NCBI GenBank assembly: GCA_008015235.1 | Contig: SSFF01000014.1 | Span: 1 to 64,000, forward strand | DNA from: Rhodoferax sp. | Lineage (GTDB): Bacteria; Pseudomonadota; Gammaproteobacteria; Burkholderiales; Burkholderiaceae_C | DNA: 64,000 nt | Reading direction: 5' to 3' | Shown here: positions 57,097 to 64,000 of the stretch, in pieces | Layout: each line of letters opens with the position of its first letter | Numbering within the stretch: position 1 is the first letter of the stretch | Position numbers and translations under genes: made by a program | The notes under the pieces: generated by a model | Seen by the model: the letters and a program-made list of their open reading frames with translations, nothing else | What the model was told of the DNA's origin: nothing | Databases searched by the model: none

Positions 57097-59271
57097 TCAG
57101 TAGGGAGTTTTCTTGGGGTTCGATTCAAAGGTGCGCAGGCCAGCGGCGATCAGTTCCACGGGAATACCCAAGGCCCAGGCGCCTGCAACAGCTGCCATCA
57201 CCATTTCTGGCTGAGCGGCTTTGGCGGGTTTTAGGTCCGATAGCGGCAGGAGAGCGATTTCCTCGGTGCCCGCGGCCAGGACGATGGCCAGGTCACGGAT
57301 AAAGACAATGCGCTCGCCATTGCGGCGGTGGGTGTCCAGAACCGGGTTGTGCTCGTCGAGCCCATAGTAGATGACCTTGCCGTCGCACAAAGCAGCGAGC
57401 TCCACCACCTGGGGTTCCGCTGCATTGAGTACGGCCGTGCCACTGGGCAAAACGACATCGACCTGGGTACGTGCGACCTTGAAGGTCTGCTCTTCGTCCA
57501 GAATATCGAAATCGCGCAGCGATTCCTGCCAGCCGATGTCGGTGACGATACCCACGTCGCACTTGTCGTAGGGAAGTCCTTCCGCCAGGATGCTGGCGTT
57601 GGGGTTTTCGAACACAGCAGCCTCGACCGAGCGGTTGATGAGAATGCGCTGGCCTGCGTCAAAGTGCGTGCTGTCGCGTGCATCGACCCGGCGGCTGTCC
57701 AGGAACAAGCCTTCCTCACACGCCAGTCCGACCTGTTTGCCGCTGATGTGCACCAACCACGCCAGCAGGCGCGCCATCCGGGCGGTATTGCGCGTGCCAT
57801 TGATGCCGACTACCGGGATGCGCCCCGACTTGTCGGTGCCAAACAGGTGTTCGATGATGGCCTTGCCCACCGGTTGGCCGCTTCCATTGACAGGTTTGAT
57901 GTGGGCCAGAAGCCCGGGGCTGGCATTCACTTCGATGACGGCGCCGCGCTGGCGGGACATGGGTTGGGTGGCGTCTTCCAGCACCATGTCGATGCCGGCG
58001 ATGTCCAGGCCCACCACGCGCGCAGCCAGGGCCGCCACGGCCGCCACACTGGGGTGCACACTCTCGGTGATGTCAACGGCGACATTGCCGTTGCGCTGGA
58101 TTAGCACCTTCTGGCCTGCGGCGGGAATCGAGTCTGGCCGCAGCCCCGCGCGCTCCAGGTCGAGCAGGATTTCGGGGCTCTCGGCGGGCTTGATCAGCCC
58201 CAAGGGAAACTCTTCGGTCTCACCGCGCCGTGGATCGGTGTTGAGCTGCTGGTTGACCAGTTCGGTGACAGTGGATGCCCCATTGCCCACAACCCAGGCA
58301 GCCTCTCCCTTGGCCGCTGCCACCACCTTCTTGCCCACCACCAGCAAGCGGTGTTCGTTGCCGGGGATGAATTGTTCGACGATCACACTGCCGCTGCTGT
58401 GTTCCTTGGCAACCGCGTAGGCCGTGCGAATGCTGGCTTCATCACTGAGGTCCAGCGAGACCCCGCGGCCATGGTTGCCGTCCAAAGGCTTGATGGCCAC
58501 CGGCAACCCCACATCCTGGGCCGCTTCCCAGGCTGCATCGGCACTGCGTACCAACTCACCTTGCGGAATCGGAACGCCACAGGCTTTGAGCAGCGACTTG
58601 GTCAAGTCCTTGTCGCTGGCAATCTCTTCGGCGATGGCACTGGTCTGGTCCGTTTCTGCAGTCCAGATACGGCGCTGGGCACAACCGTAGCCCAATTGCA
58701 CCAGATTGCCTTCGGTCAGGCGGATGTGCGGAATGCGGCGGTCGGTGGCAGCGTCCACAATGTGCGAGGTCGAGGGTCCCAGGCACAGCGAGTCAGCCTG
58801 GTCGCGCAGGGTGGCGATGCAGGCCGCGGCATCGAACGGGGTGTCGTTGATGGCGGCCATGACCAAGTCCACGGCCGATTGCAGTGCGGCACGGCCCACG
58901 GTTTCCTGGCGCGTGCGAAAGGCGACCTTGTAGATGCCACGTTTGGAAGTCTGGCGCGCCTTGCCAAAGCCGGTGCGCATGCCTGCCTGGGTTTGCAGCT
59001 CCAGCGTGACGTGTTCGACAATGTGCGCAGCCCAGGTTCCTTCCTGCAGACGCTGGAGAAACCCGCCGCGTACACCGGGGCTGCAATGGTGTTCCACCAG
59101 ACCCGGCAGCCAGCTTGTCAATCGGTCGTAAAAGCCGGGGAGGGTGTTGGAGGGGAAGTCCTCCAGCTCGCCAATGTCCAGCCAGGCTTCGATCACGGGG
59201 CGGTAGGTCCAGATGTTGGGCCCGCGCAAGTGGGTAACCCGCAATATTTCAATGTTTTTCTTGGGCGTCAT
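57097..59271 (-). CDS. Second cyanophycin synthetase (CphA'), Mur domain degenerate
   Basis: A 724-residue paralogue of CphA. The N domain (HLRGPNIWTYRPVIEAWLDI) and ATP-grasp domain (VAIKPLDGNHGRGVSLDL) look active. In the Mur-ligase-like domain the P-loop is replaced by VVGINGTRNTARMARLLAWL near 487, lacking the GKT that binds ATP phosphate, and the domain is shorter at the end. It may only add one building block, or join ready beta-Asp-Arg dipeptides as cyanobacterial CphA2 does (inference). ATG 59271 is chosen. First gene of the operon, with cphA 7 bp downstream. Confidence 0.9.
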   Translation of the reverse strand: MTPKKNIEILRVTHLRGPNIWTYRPVIEAWLDIGELEDFPSNTLPGFYDRLTSWLPGLVEHHCSPGVRGGFLQRLQEGTWAAHIVEHVTLELQTQAGMRTGFGKARQTSKRGIYKVAFRTRQETVGRAALQSAVDLVMAAINDTPFDAAACIATLRDQADSLCLGPSTSHIVDAATDRRIPHIRLTEGNLVQLGYGCAQRRIWTAETDQTSAIAEEIASDKDLTKSLLKACGVPIPQGELVRSADAAWEAAQDVGLPVAIKPLDGNHGRGVSLDLSDEASIRTAYAVAKEHSSGSVIVEQFIPGNEHRLLVVGKKVVAAAKGEAAWVVGNGASTVTELVNQQLNTDPRRGETEEFPLGLIKPAESPEILLDLERAGLRPDSIPAAGQKVLIQRNGNVAVDITESVHPSVAAVAALAARVVGLDIAGIDMVLEDATQPMSRQRGAVIEVNASPGLLAHIKPVNGSGQPVGKAIIEHLFGTDKSGRIPVVGINGTRNTARMARLLAWLVHISGKQVGLACEEGLFLDSRRVDARDSTHFDAGQRILINRSVEAAVFENPNASILAEGLPYDKCDVGIVTDIGWQESLRDFDILDEEQTFKVARTQVDVVLPSGTAVLNAAEPQVVELAALCDGKVIYYGLDEHNPVLDTHRRNGERIVFIRDLAIVLAAGTEEIALLPLSDLKPAKAAQPEMVMAAVAGAWALGIPVELIAAGLRTFESNPKKTPY

Positions 59272-59450
59272 GGATTTGGAGGGGAAACTGTCCACCGTAT
59301 TTGCACATTCTGCGTTATGTATTCTCGTCGAACTGTTCGCCGACTGGAAAGTCCTGTCATGAAAGCCTGGGGGGTGGTCACCGAGGCCGCCAAGTCCCCG
59401 GGCCCCCGAAATGGCGCAAACCGTAGAATTCAAGAAAACCTATTCTTTCA

Positions 59451-61724
59451 ATGACACAAGAACAAAAGAACGCCCTGGCCGACTCGCTGGTGGTGTCCCA
59501 TGCGTGGGACGAATCGCTGAGGAATCAATTGCATGAGGGGGAGAACGTTCTGGCATTGCTGGAGGTTGACCTCGACAGCCGTCTGCATTTTGTTTCTGGC
59601 CTGATTGCCCTGACTCCTGAGCGCCTGCTGGTGTGCGAGCGTGCCGGCGCCGTCTGGCAGCAGTGGCCGTTGCGCGCGGGCATGTCGCTGCAGCACCATG
59701 ACCATGCTGGTGTTGGACACCTGGCCTTGCAGACTTCGCAAGAGCGCCTTGCGCACTGGCGCTTCACGCTGGGCCAGAACTTGCAGGCTATCCGTCTGGT
59801 CGACCATTTCCGTCTTGCGCTGGAGAGCGCCGTGCACGGCAAGCCCTTGGTGCCCGCCGTGCGCAATGTGTGCCCGAGCTGCAAGGCGCCGCTCGCCTCC
59901 GAGGACGAGGAGTGCCCGGTTTGCGCCAAGGTGGAGCACACCCCACCGTCGACCTGGACCTTGTTTCGTTTGTGGCGATTTGCCAAACCTTACAAAGGCC
60001 AGTTGCTCACCGGGTTCGTTCTCATGCTGCTCGGAACTGCGGCCAGCCAGGTACCTCCTTACTTGACGGTGCCGCTGGTGGACGAGGTCCTGATTCCGTT
60101 CCAGAACGGCAAGGAAATTCCTGTGTCGACGGTGGCCATGTACCTGGGTGGCCTGCTGGTGTCGGCAATCCTGGCCTGGGTGCTCAGTTGGGGCAAAACC
60201 TATGTGCTGGCGCTGGCGTCCGAGCGCATTGCGGCCGATTTGCGCACCACCACCTACGAACATCTGCTCAAGCTGTCGCTGGAATACTTCGGTGGCAAGC
60301 GCACAGGTGATTTGCTGTCGCGCATCGGCAGCGAGAGCGACCGCATTGCGGTGTACCTGTCCTTGCACCTGACCGACTTCGCCAGCGACGTCATCATGAT
60401 CGTGATGACGGCCGTGGTGCTGTTTTCCATGGACCCGCTGCTGGCCATGATCACTCTGGTGCCCTTGCCCTTCATTGGCTGGATGATCCACTTTGTGCGC
60501 TACCGCCTGCGCACCGGTTTCGAGAAGATCGACCGGGTCTGGGGCGAAGTGACCAATGTGTTGTCCGACACCATTCCTGGTATCCGCGTTGTAAAGGCCT
60601 TTGCCCAGGAGCAGCGTGAAGCGGCGCGTTTCCGTGAAGCGAACCGCCACAACCTGCTGGTGAATGACCGCATCAACAAGATATGGTCGCTGTTTTCGCC
60701 CAGTGTTTCCATGCTCACGGAAATCGGTCTGCTGGTGGTCTGGGGCTTTGGCATCTGGCAGATTTCGCGCGGGCAGATTACCGTGGGCATGCTGCTGGCG
60801 GCCATTGCCTATATCAGCCGTTTCTATGGGCGCCTGGACTCCATGAGCCGCATCGTGTCGGTCACGCACAAGTCGGCCTCGGCGGCCAAGCGCATCTTCG
60901 ATATCCTGGACCATGTTTCCAGCGTGCCCGAGCCGGCCAAGCCGGTGCCTTTGGCTACCGTCCAAGGCGCCATCGAAGTGCGCGAAGTGGGCTTCCGCTA
61001 CGGCAACCGGGAAGTCAATCGCGGCATCAATCTGAAAATAGCCCCGGGCGAAATGGTGGGCCTGGTCGGCCACAGCGGCTCCGGCAAGAGCACGCTGGTC
61101 AATTTGATCTGCCGCTTCTACGACGTGAGCGAAGGCGCCATCCTGGTCGATGGCGTCGACATTCGCTCCTATGCGGTGGCCGATTACCGCCGCAACATCG
61201 GCCTGGTGCTGCAGGAACCCTTCCTGTTCTTCGGCACCATTGCGGAAAACATTGCCTACGGCAAACCCCATGCGACGCGCGAGGAAATCATTGCCGCAGC
61301 CCGCGCCGCCCATGCCCACGAGTTCATCTTGCGCCTGCCATTGGGCTATGACTCCATGGTGGGGGAGCGCGGCCAGGGGCTCTCGGGGGGCGAGCGCCAG
61401 CGCATCTCGATTGCACGCGCCCTGCTCATCGACCCGCGTATCCTGATCCTCGACGAAGCGACATCCTCGGTGGACTCCGAGACCGAAAAGGAGATCCAGA
61501 AGGCGCTGGAAAACCTGGTGCAAGGGCGTACCACCATTGCCATCGCCCACCGCTTGTCCACTTTGCACCGCGCCGACCGCTTGGTGGTGCTGGACCGGGG
61601 GCGTGTGGTCGAAGAAGGCAGTCACGATGTGCTCATGGCCCAGGAGGGGGCCTACTACAACCTGTACCAGGCCCAGGCCCGCAATATGGACGTCGACATG
61701 GATGCCGCCAAGGAGTCGGAATGA
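59451..61724 (+). CDS. Cyanophycin-associated ABC exporter with zinc ribbon
   Basis: A 757-residue half-transporter. An N-terminal cytoplasmic domain (1-135, PH-like in pattern) is followed by a zinc ribbon (C141, C144, C155, C158: CPSCKAP and CPVC). Six membrane helices (about 180-460) precede an ATPase domain with VGHSGSGKSTLVNL, LSGGERQRIS and ILILDEATSSVD. The transporter is consistently found beside cyanophycin synthetases in betaproteobacteria; the substrate is unknown. It diverges from cphA' and is coupled by ATGA to the DUF1854 gene. Confidence 0.92.
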   Translation: MTQEQKNALADSLVVSHAWDESLRNQLHEGENVLALLEVDLDSRLHFVSGLIALTPERLLVCERAGAVWQQWPLRAGMSLQHHDHAGVGHLALQTSQERLAHWRFTLGQNLQAIRLVDHFRLALESAVHGKPLVPAVRNVCPSCKAPLASEDEECPVCAKVEHTPPSTWTLFRLWRFAKPYKGQLLTGFVLMLLGTAASQVPPYLTVPLVDEVLIPFQNGKEIPVSTVAMYLGGLLVSAILAWVLSWGKTYVLALASERIAADLRTTTYEHLLKLSLEYFGGKRTGDLLSRIGSESDRIAVYLSLHLTDFASDVIMIVMTAVVLFSMDPLLAMITLVPLPFIGWMIHFVRYRLRTGFEKIDRVWGEVTNVLSDTIPGIRVVKAFAQEQREAARFREANRHNLLVNDRINKIWSLFSPSVSMLTEIGLLVVWGFGIWQISRGQITVGMLLAAIAYISRFYGRLDSMSRIVSVTHKSASAAKRIFDILDHVSSVPEPAKPVPLATVQGAIEVREVGFRYGNREVNRGINLKIAPGEMVGLVGHSGSGKSTLVNLICRFYDVSEGAILVDGVDIRSYAVADYRRNIGLVLQEPFLFFGTIAENIAYGKPHATREEIIAAARAAHAHEFILRLPLGYDSMVGERGQGLSGGERQRISIARALLIDPRILILDEATSSVDSETEKEIQKALENLVQGRTTIAIAHRLSTLHRADRLVVLDRGRVVEEGSHDVLMAQEGAYYNLYQAQARNMDVDMDAAKESE

Positions 61725-62233
61725 ATACCGCTGTACACAACGTGACTTCGGCGCCCAAGGGATGCGCTGAATCCTGGCGACTGGAACGCAATGCCTTCGG
61801 TCAGCTGCACCTGGTGCTGGACGATGGTTCCCGCTACGAGGGGGTGGTCCCGGTGCGGGCGTTTCCCATCCAGTCGCCCGAAGTCGGTATCGCCATCGTG
61901 AGCCAGGACGGCAAGGAAGTGGCCTGGGTGGAGCAGCTGGCGCAGCTGCAGGAGCCCGAGCAGGGCCTGATCCGGGAGGAGTTGGCCGGACGCGAGTTCA
62001 TGCCGGTGATCGAACGCATTGAGTCTGTCACCAGTTTTTCGACCCCGTGCACCTGGGCGGTCCAGACCGACCGCGGCGCCACCAGCTTTGTGCTGCGCGG
62101 GGACGAAGACATACGCCGCCTGGGGGCCGAGGGAACGCTGCTGATTGCCGACTCGCACAGCATCCAGTACCTGGTGCGCGACCAGTATGCGCTCGACGCC
62201 AATAGCCGACGCATCCTCGACCGGTTCATGTAG
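61721..62233 (+). CDS. DUF1854 protein, cyanophycin-associated
   Basis: A 170-residue cytoplasmic protein without membrane helices. The family core is visible: LVLDDGSRYEGVVPVRAFPI, EVAWVEQLAQL and DADSHSIQYLVRD-like LIADSHSIQYLVRDQYALDA. It always travels with the ABC transporter upstream, whose stop overlaps its ATG, so it is probably a subunit or regulator of it. Its stop TAG abuts a copy of the short repeat. Confidence 0.92.
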   Translation: MNTAVHNVTSAPKGCAESWRLERNAFGQLHLVLDDGSRYEGVVPVRAFPIQSPEVGIAIVSQDGKEVAWVEQLAQLQEPEQGLIREELAGREFMPVIERIESVTSFSTPCTWAVQTDRGATSFVLRGDEDIRRLGAEGTLLIADSHSIQYLVRDQYALDANSRRILDRFM

Positions 62234-62287
62234 TTGCTACGAAATATGTAGCTACCTGCACAATATGTGTGCGGGCTGAAGGCCAAA
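62234..62287. repeat. Short interspersed repeat, copy 7 (DUF1854-panC)
   Basis: TTGCTACG, ATGTAGCTACCTGCACAATA and TGTGCGGGCTGAAGGCC fill the 59 bp between the two converging genes. Confidence 0.65.
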
Positions 62288-62292
62288 AAGGC

Positions 62293-63129
62293 TTAGATTT
62301 CCATGTTGTCGATGAGGCGCGTGGCGCCCAACCTTGCCGCGGCCAGCACCACCTTGGGGTCGCCGGGGTGGGGCGGCTGGAGATCGGCCTGGCGGCGCAC
62401 GGCCACATAGTCTGGGCGCCAGCCGGCATGGCTAAGCTGGTGCATGGCCTGGTTTTCCAGGCGCGCCAAGCTTGCTGCGTCCATGCCGGGGTTGGCACGC
62501 ACAGCCTGCACGATTTCGCGCAAGGTGGCGTTCAGCTGCACCGCCTGCTGGCGTTCGGCCGCACTCAGGTAGCCGTTGCGGCTGGACAAGGCCAGGCCGT
62601 CGTCGGCGCGCTGGGTCTCGCCACCGATGATCTCGATCGGCATGGCGAACTGCTTGACCATGTTGCGGATCACCATGAGCTGCTGGTAGTCCTTCTTCCC
62701 GAACAGGGCGGTGCGTGCTTGCGTGAGCGATAGCAGCTTGAGCACCACGGTGCACACGCCAATGAAGAAGCCGGGGCGAAAGTGGCCTTCCAGGATGTCG
62801 CTGAGTTCGGTGGGTGGGTGTACCTTGAAGCTTTGCGGCTGCGGGTACATCTCGGTTTCCTTGGGGGCGAAGACGATGTCGCAACCGGCGGCTTGGAGCT
62901 GCTCGCAATCGGCGTCCAGGGTACGCGGGTAGGTGTCAAAGTCTTCGTGCGGTGCAAACTGCAGCCGGTTCACGAAGATGGTGGACACCGTCACGTCGCC
63001 CAGGGGTTTGGCCTGGCGCACCAGGGCCAGGTGCCCGGCGTGCAGGTTGCCCATGGTGGGGACCACGGCCGGGTGGCGGTAGGCGCCGAGTTCGTCGCGG
63101 AGCTCGGCAATGGTATGGATGATTTTCAT
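62293..63129 (-). CDS. panC: Pantothenate synthetase
   Basis: A 278-residue enzyme joining pantoate and beta-alanine. The HIGH-type motif is [32 protein letters not shown] and ALSSRNGYL bind ATP and pantoate. ATG 63129 gives the family start [14 protein letters not shown]; the frame is open to 63177. It follows panB with 10 bp between, so panB-panC form an operon. Confidence 0.96.
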   Translation of the reverse strand: MKIIHTIAELRDELGAYRHPAVVPTMGNLHAGHLALVRQAKPLGDVTVSTIFVNRLQFAPHEDFDTYPRTLDADCEQLQAAGCDIVFAPKETEMYPQPQSFKVHPPTELSDILEGHFRPGFFIGVCTVVLKLLSLTQARTALFGKKDYQQLMVIRNMVKQFAMPIEIIGGETQRADDGLALSSRNGYLSAAERQQAVQLNATLREIVQAVRANPGMDAASLARLENQAMHQLSHAGWRPDYVAVRRQADLQPPHPGDPKVVLAAARLGATRLIDNMEI

Positions 63130-63139
63130 AGGCTGACTC

Positions 63140-64000
63140 TTACCAGGCGTGGATGCTGTCCACGGGGAATGTGCCACCCTTCACGGCGGCCACGTAGGCC
63201 TCGAACGCGCCGCGGATGCTGGGTGCGTCTTCCATGAAGTTATGGACGAATTTGGGGTTCTTTCCCAGGTTCAACCCCAGCATGTCGTGCATGACCAGCA
63301 CCTGGCCGGCGGTACCTTTTCCGGCACCGATGCCGATGGTGGCGCAGTGGGTCAGCTCCTGTGTCAGCTCGCTCGACAGGGGGGCAGGCACCATTTCCAG
63401 TACCAGCATCGAGGCCCCCGCATCTTGCAATGCCCGAGCCTGTTCTTTCATGTGCTGGGCGGCTTCGTCGCCGCGGCCCTGCACCCGGTAGCCGCCGAGC
63501 GCGTGCACGGTCTGGGGGGTCAGGCCCAAGTGGGCGCACACCGGGATGCCGCGCTCCACCAGGAATTGCACCACTTCGGTGGTCCAGCCACCGCCCTCCA
63601 ACTTGACCATGTGGGCGCCGGCCTGCATCAGCACGCTGGCGCTGCGGATGGCCTGTTCCTTGGACTCCTGGTAGGAACCGAAGGGCAAATCGCCAATGAG
63701 CCACGCGGTGCCCTGGGCGCGACGCAGCCCGCGGGCCACGATTTCGGTGTGGTAGGCCATGTCTTCCAGCGTCACACCCACCGTGGTGTGCAGGCCCTGG
63801 CACACCATGCCCAGCGAATCACCGACCAGGATGCACTCCACCCCGGCAGCATCGGCCACGGCGGCAAAGGTGGCATCGTAGGCCGTGAGCATGGTGATCT
63901 TCTCGCCGCGTGCCCGCATCTCCAGAATGCGCGGCAGGCTGATGGGCTTGCGGCTGGGCAGGGGCGACGCCGGTGGCAGGGTGCCGTAGGGCGTTCCGGT
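63140..64000 (-). CDS. panB: Ketopantoate hydroxymethyltransferase, 5' end beyond window
   Basis: The visible 286 residues cover almost the whole enzyme, which adds a hydroxymethyl group from methylenetetrahydrofolate to 2-oxoisovalerate. [43 protein letters not shown] and [15 protein letters not shown] are conserved. The frame remains open to the window edge ([19 protein letters not shown]), so the start codon is just outside. Together with panC it makes pantothenate. Confidence 0.95.
   Translation of the reverse strand, partial: TGTPYGTLPPASPLPSRKPISLPRILEMRARGEKITMLTAYDATFAAVADAAGVECILVGDSLGMVCQGLHTTVGVTLEDMAYHTEIVARGLRRAQGTAWLIGDLPFGSYQESKEQAIRSASVLMQAGAHMVKLEGGGWTTEVVQFLVERGIPVCAHLGLTPQTVHALGGYRVQGRGDEAAQHMKEQARALQDAGASMLVLEMVPAPLSSELTQELTHCATIGIGAGKGTAGQVLVMHDMLGLNLGKNPKFVHNFMEDAPSIRGAFEAYVAAVKGGTFPVDSIHAW

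Overview
The window looks like a piece of a betaproteobacterial chromosome, order Burkholderiales and most likely family Comamonadaceae. The evidence is the gene order ispB / rplU-rpmA-obgE-proB / rppH-proS and trpS-M50-yciO, the ubiE..ubiJ-ubiB block, the tandem cyanophycin synthetases with their ABC transporter and DUF1854 partner, and a short intergenic repeat of a kind I associate with comamonads. The genus cannot be fixed from the sequence alone.

Positions 1 to about 14,610 are an integrated genomic island whose left end lies outside the window. Its right end is a tyrosine integrase (12856-14442, minus) beside the 3' end of a tRNA-Pro(CGG) gene (14611-14687, minus), with two tandem 11-bp repeats between them. 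The island holds an IS3-family insertion that cuts an ankyrin-repeat gene, a gene-free but highly structured 1.2-kb stretch that reads as a large non-coding RNA ending in a strong terminator (1360-2560, minus), and a complete type II CBASS anti-phage operon (CD-NTase, Cap2, Cap3 and a 2TM-SAVED effector, 3807-8115, minus). Two homologous proteins of unknown function (2745-3392 and 10341-10985) bracket that operon. Several small unknown genes and a cold-shock/DUF1294 fusion complete the island.

From 14,611 to 64,000 the sequence is ordinary core chromosome, richer in GC and densely packed. The order is quinone side-chain synthesis (ispB), ribosome biogenesis (rplU, rpmA, obgE), proline synthesis (proB), RNA 5'-end processing and translation (rppH, proS, trpS), RNA modification (YciO-like protein, RluA-family), a large hybrid histidine kinase, and an acyl-CoA synthetase. 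A two-partner secretion operon with a FecR-domain gene between exoprotein and transporter follows (30964-36979), then ubiquinone genes (ubiE, ubiJ, ubiB), aspS, a nudB-EEP-clsB operon, folE coupled to a BLUF blue-light sensor, a FlhG-like ATPase coupled to a diguanylate cyclase, ctpA, gpmA, a rhodanese-grxC-secB-gpsA run, the cyanophycin locus (54516-62233), and panC-panB, the latter cut by the window edge.

The most unusual observations are: the 1.2-kb structured RNA, which has a 15-bp and a 10-bp perfect long-range pairing plus about ten short hairpins; the homologous unknown genes either side of the CBASS operon; an M50 'site-2 protease' with an intact frame in which all three zinc ligands are replaced; a second cyanophycin synthetase with a destroyed Mur-ligase P-loop; and a short repeat family that abuts genes, supplies start or stop codons, and in one case is translated inside a histidine kinase.
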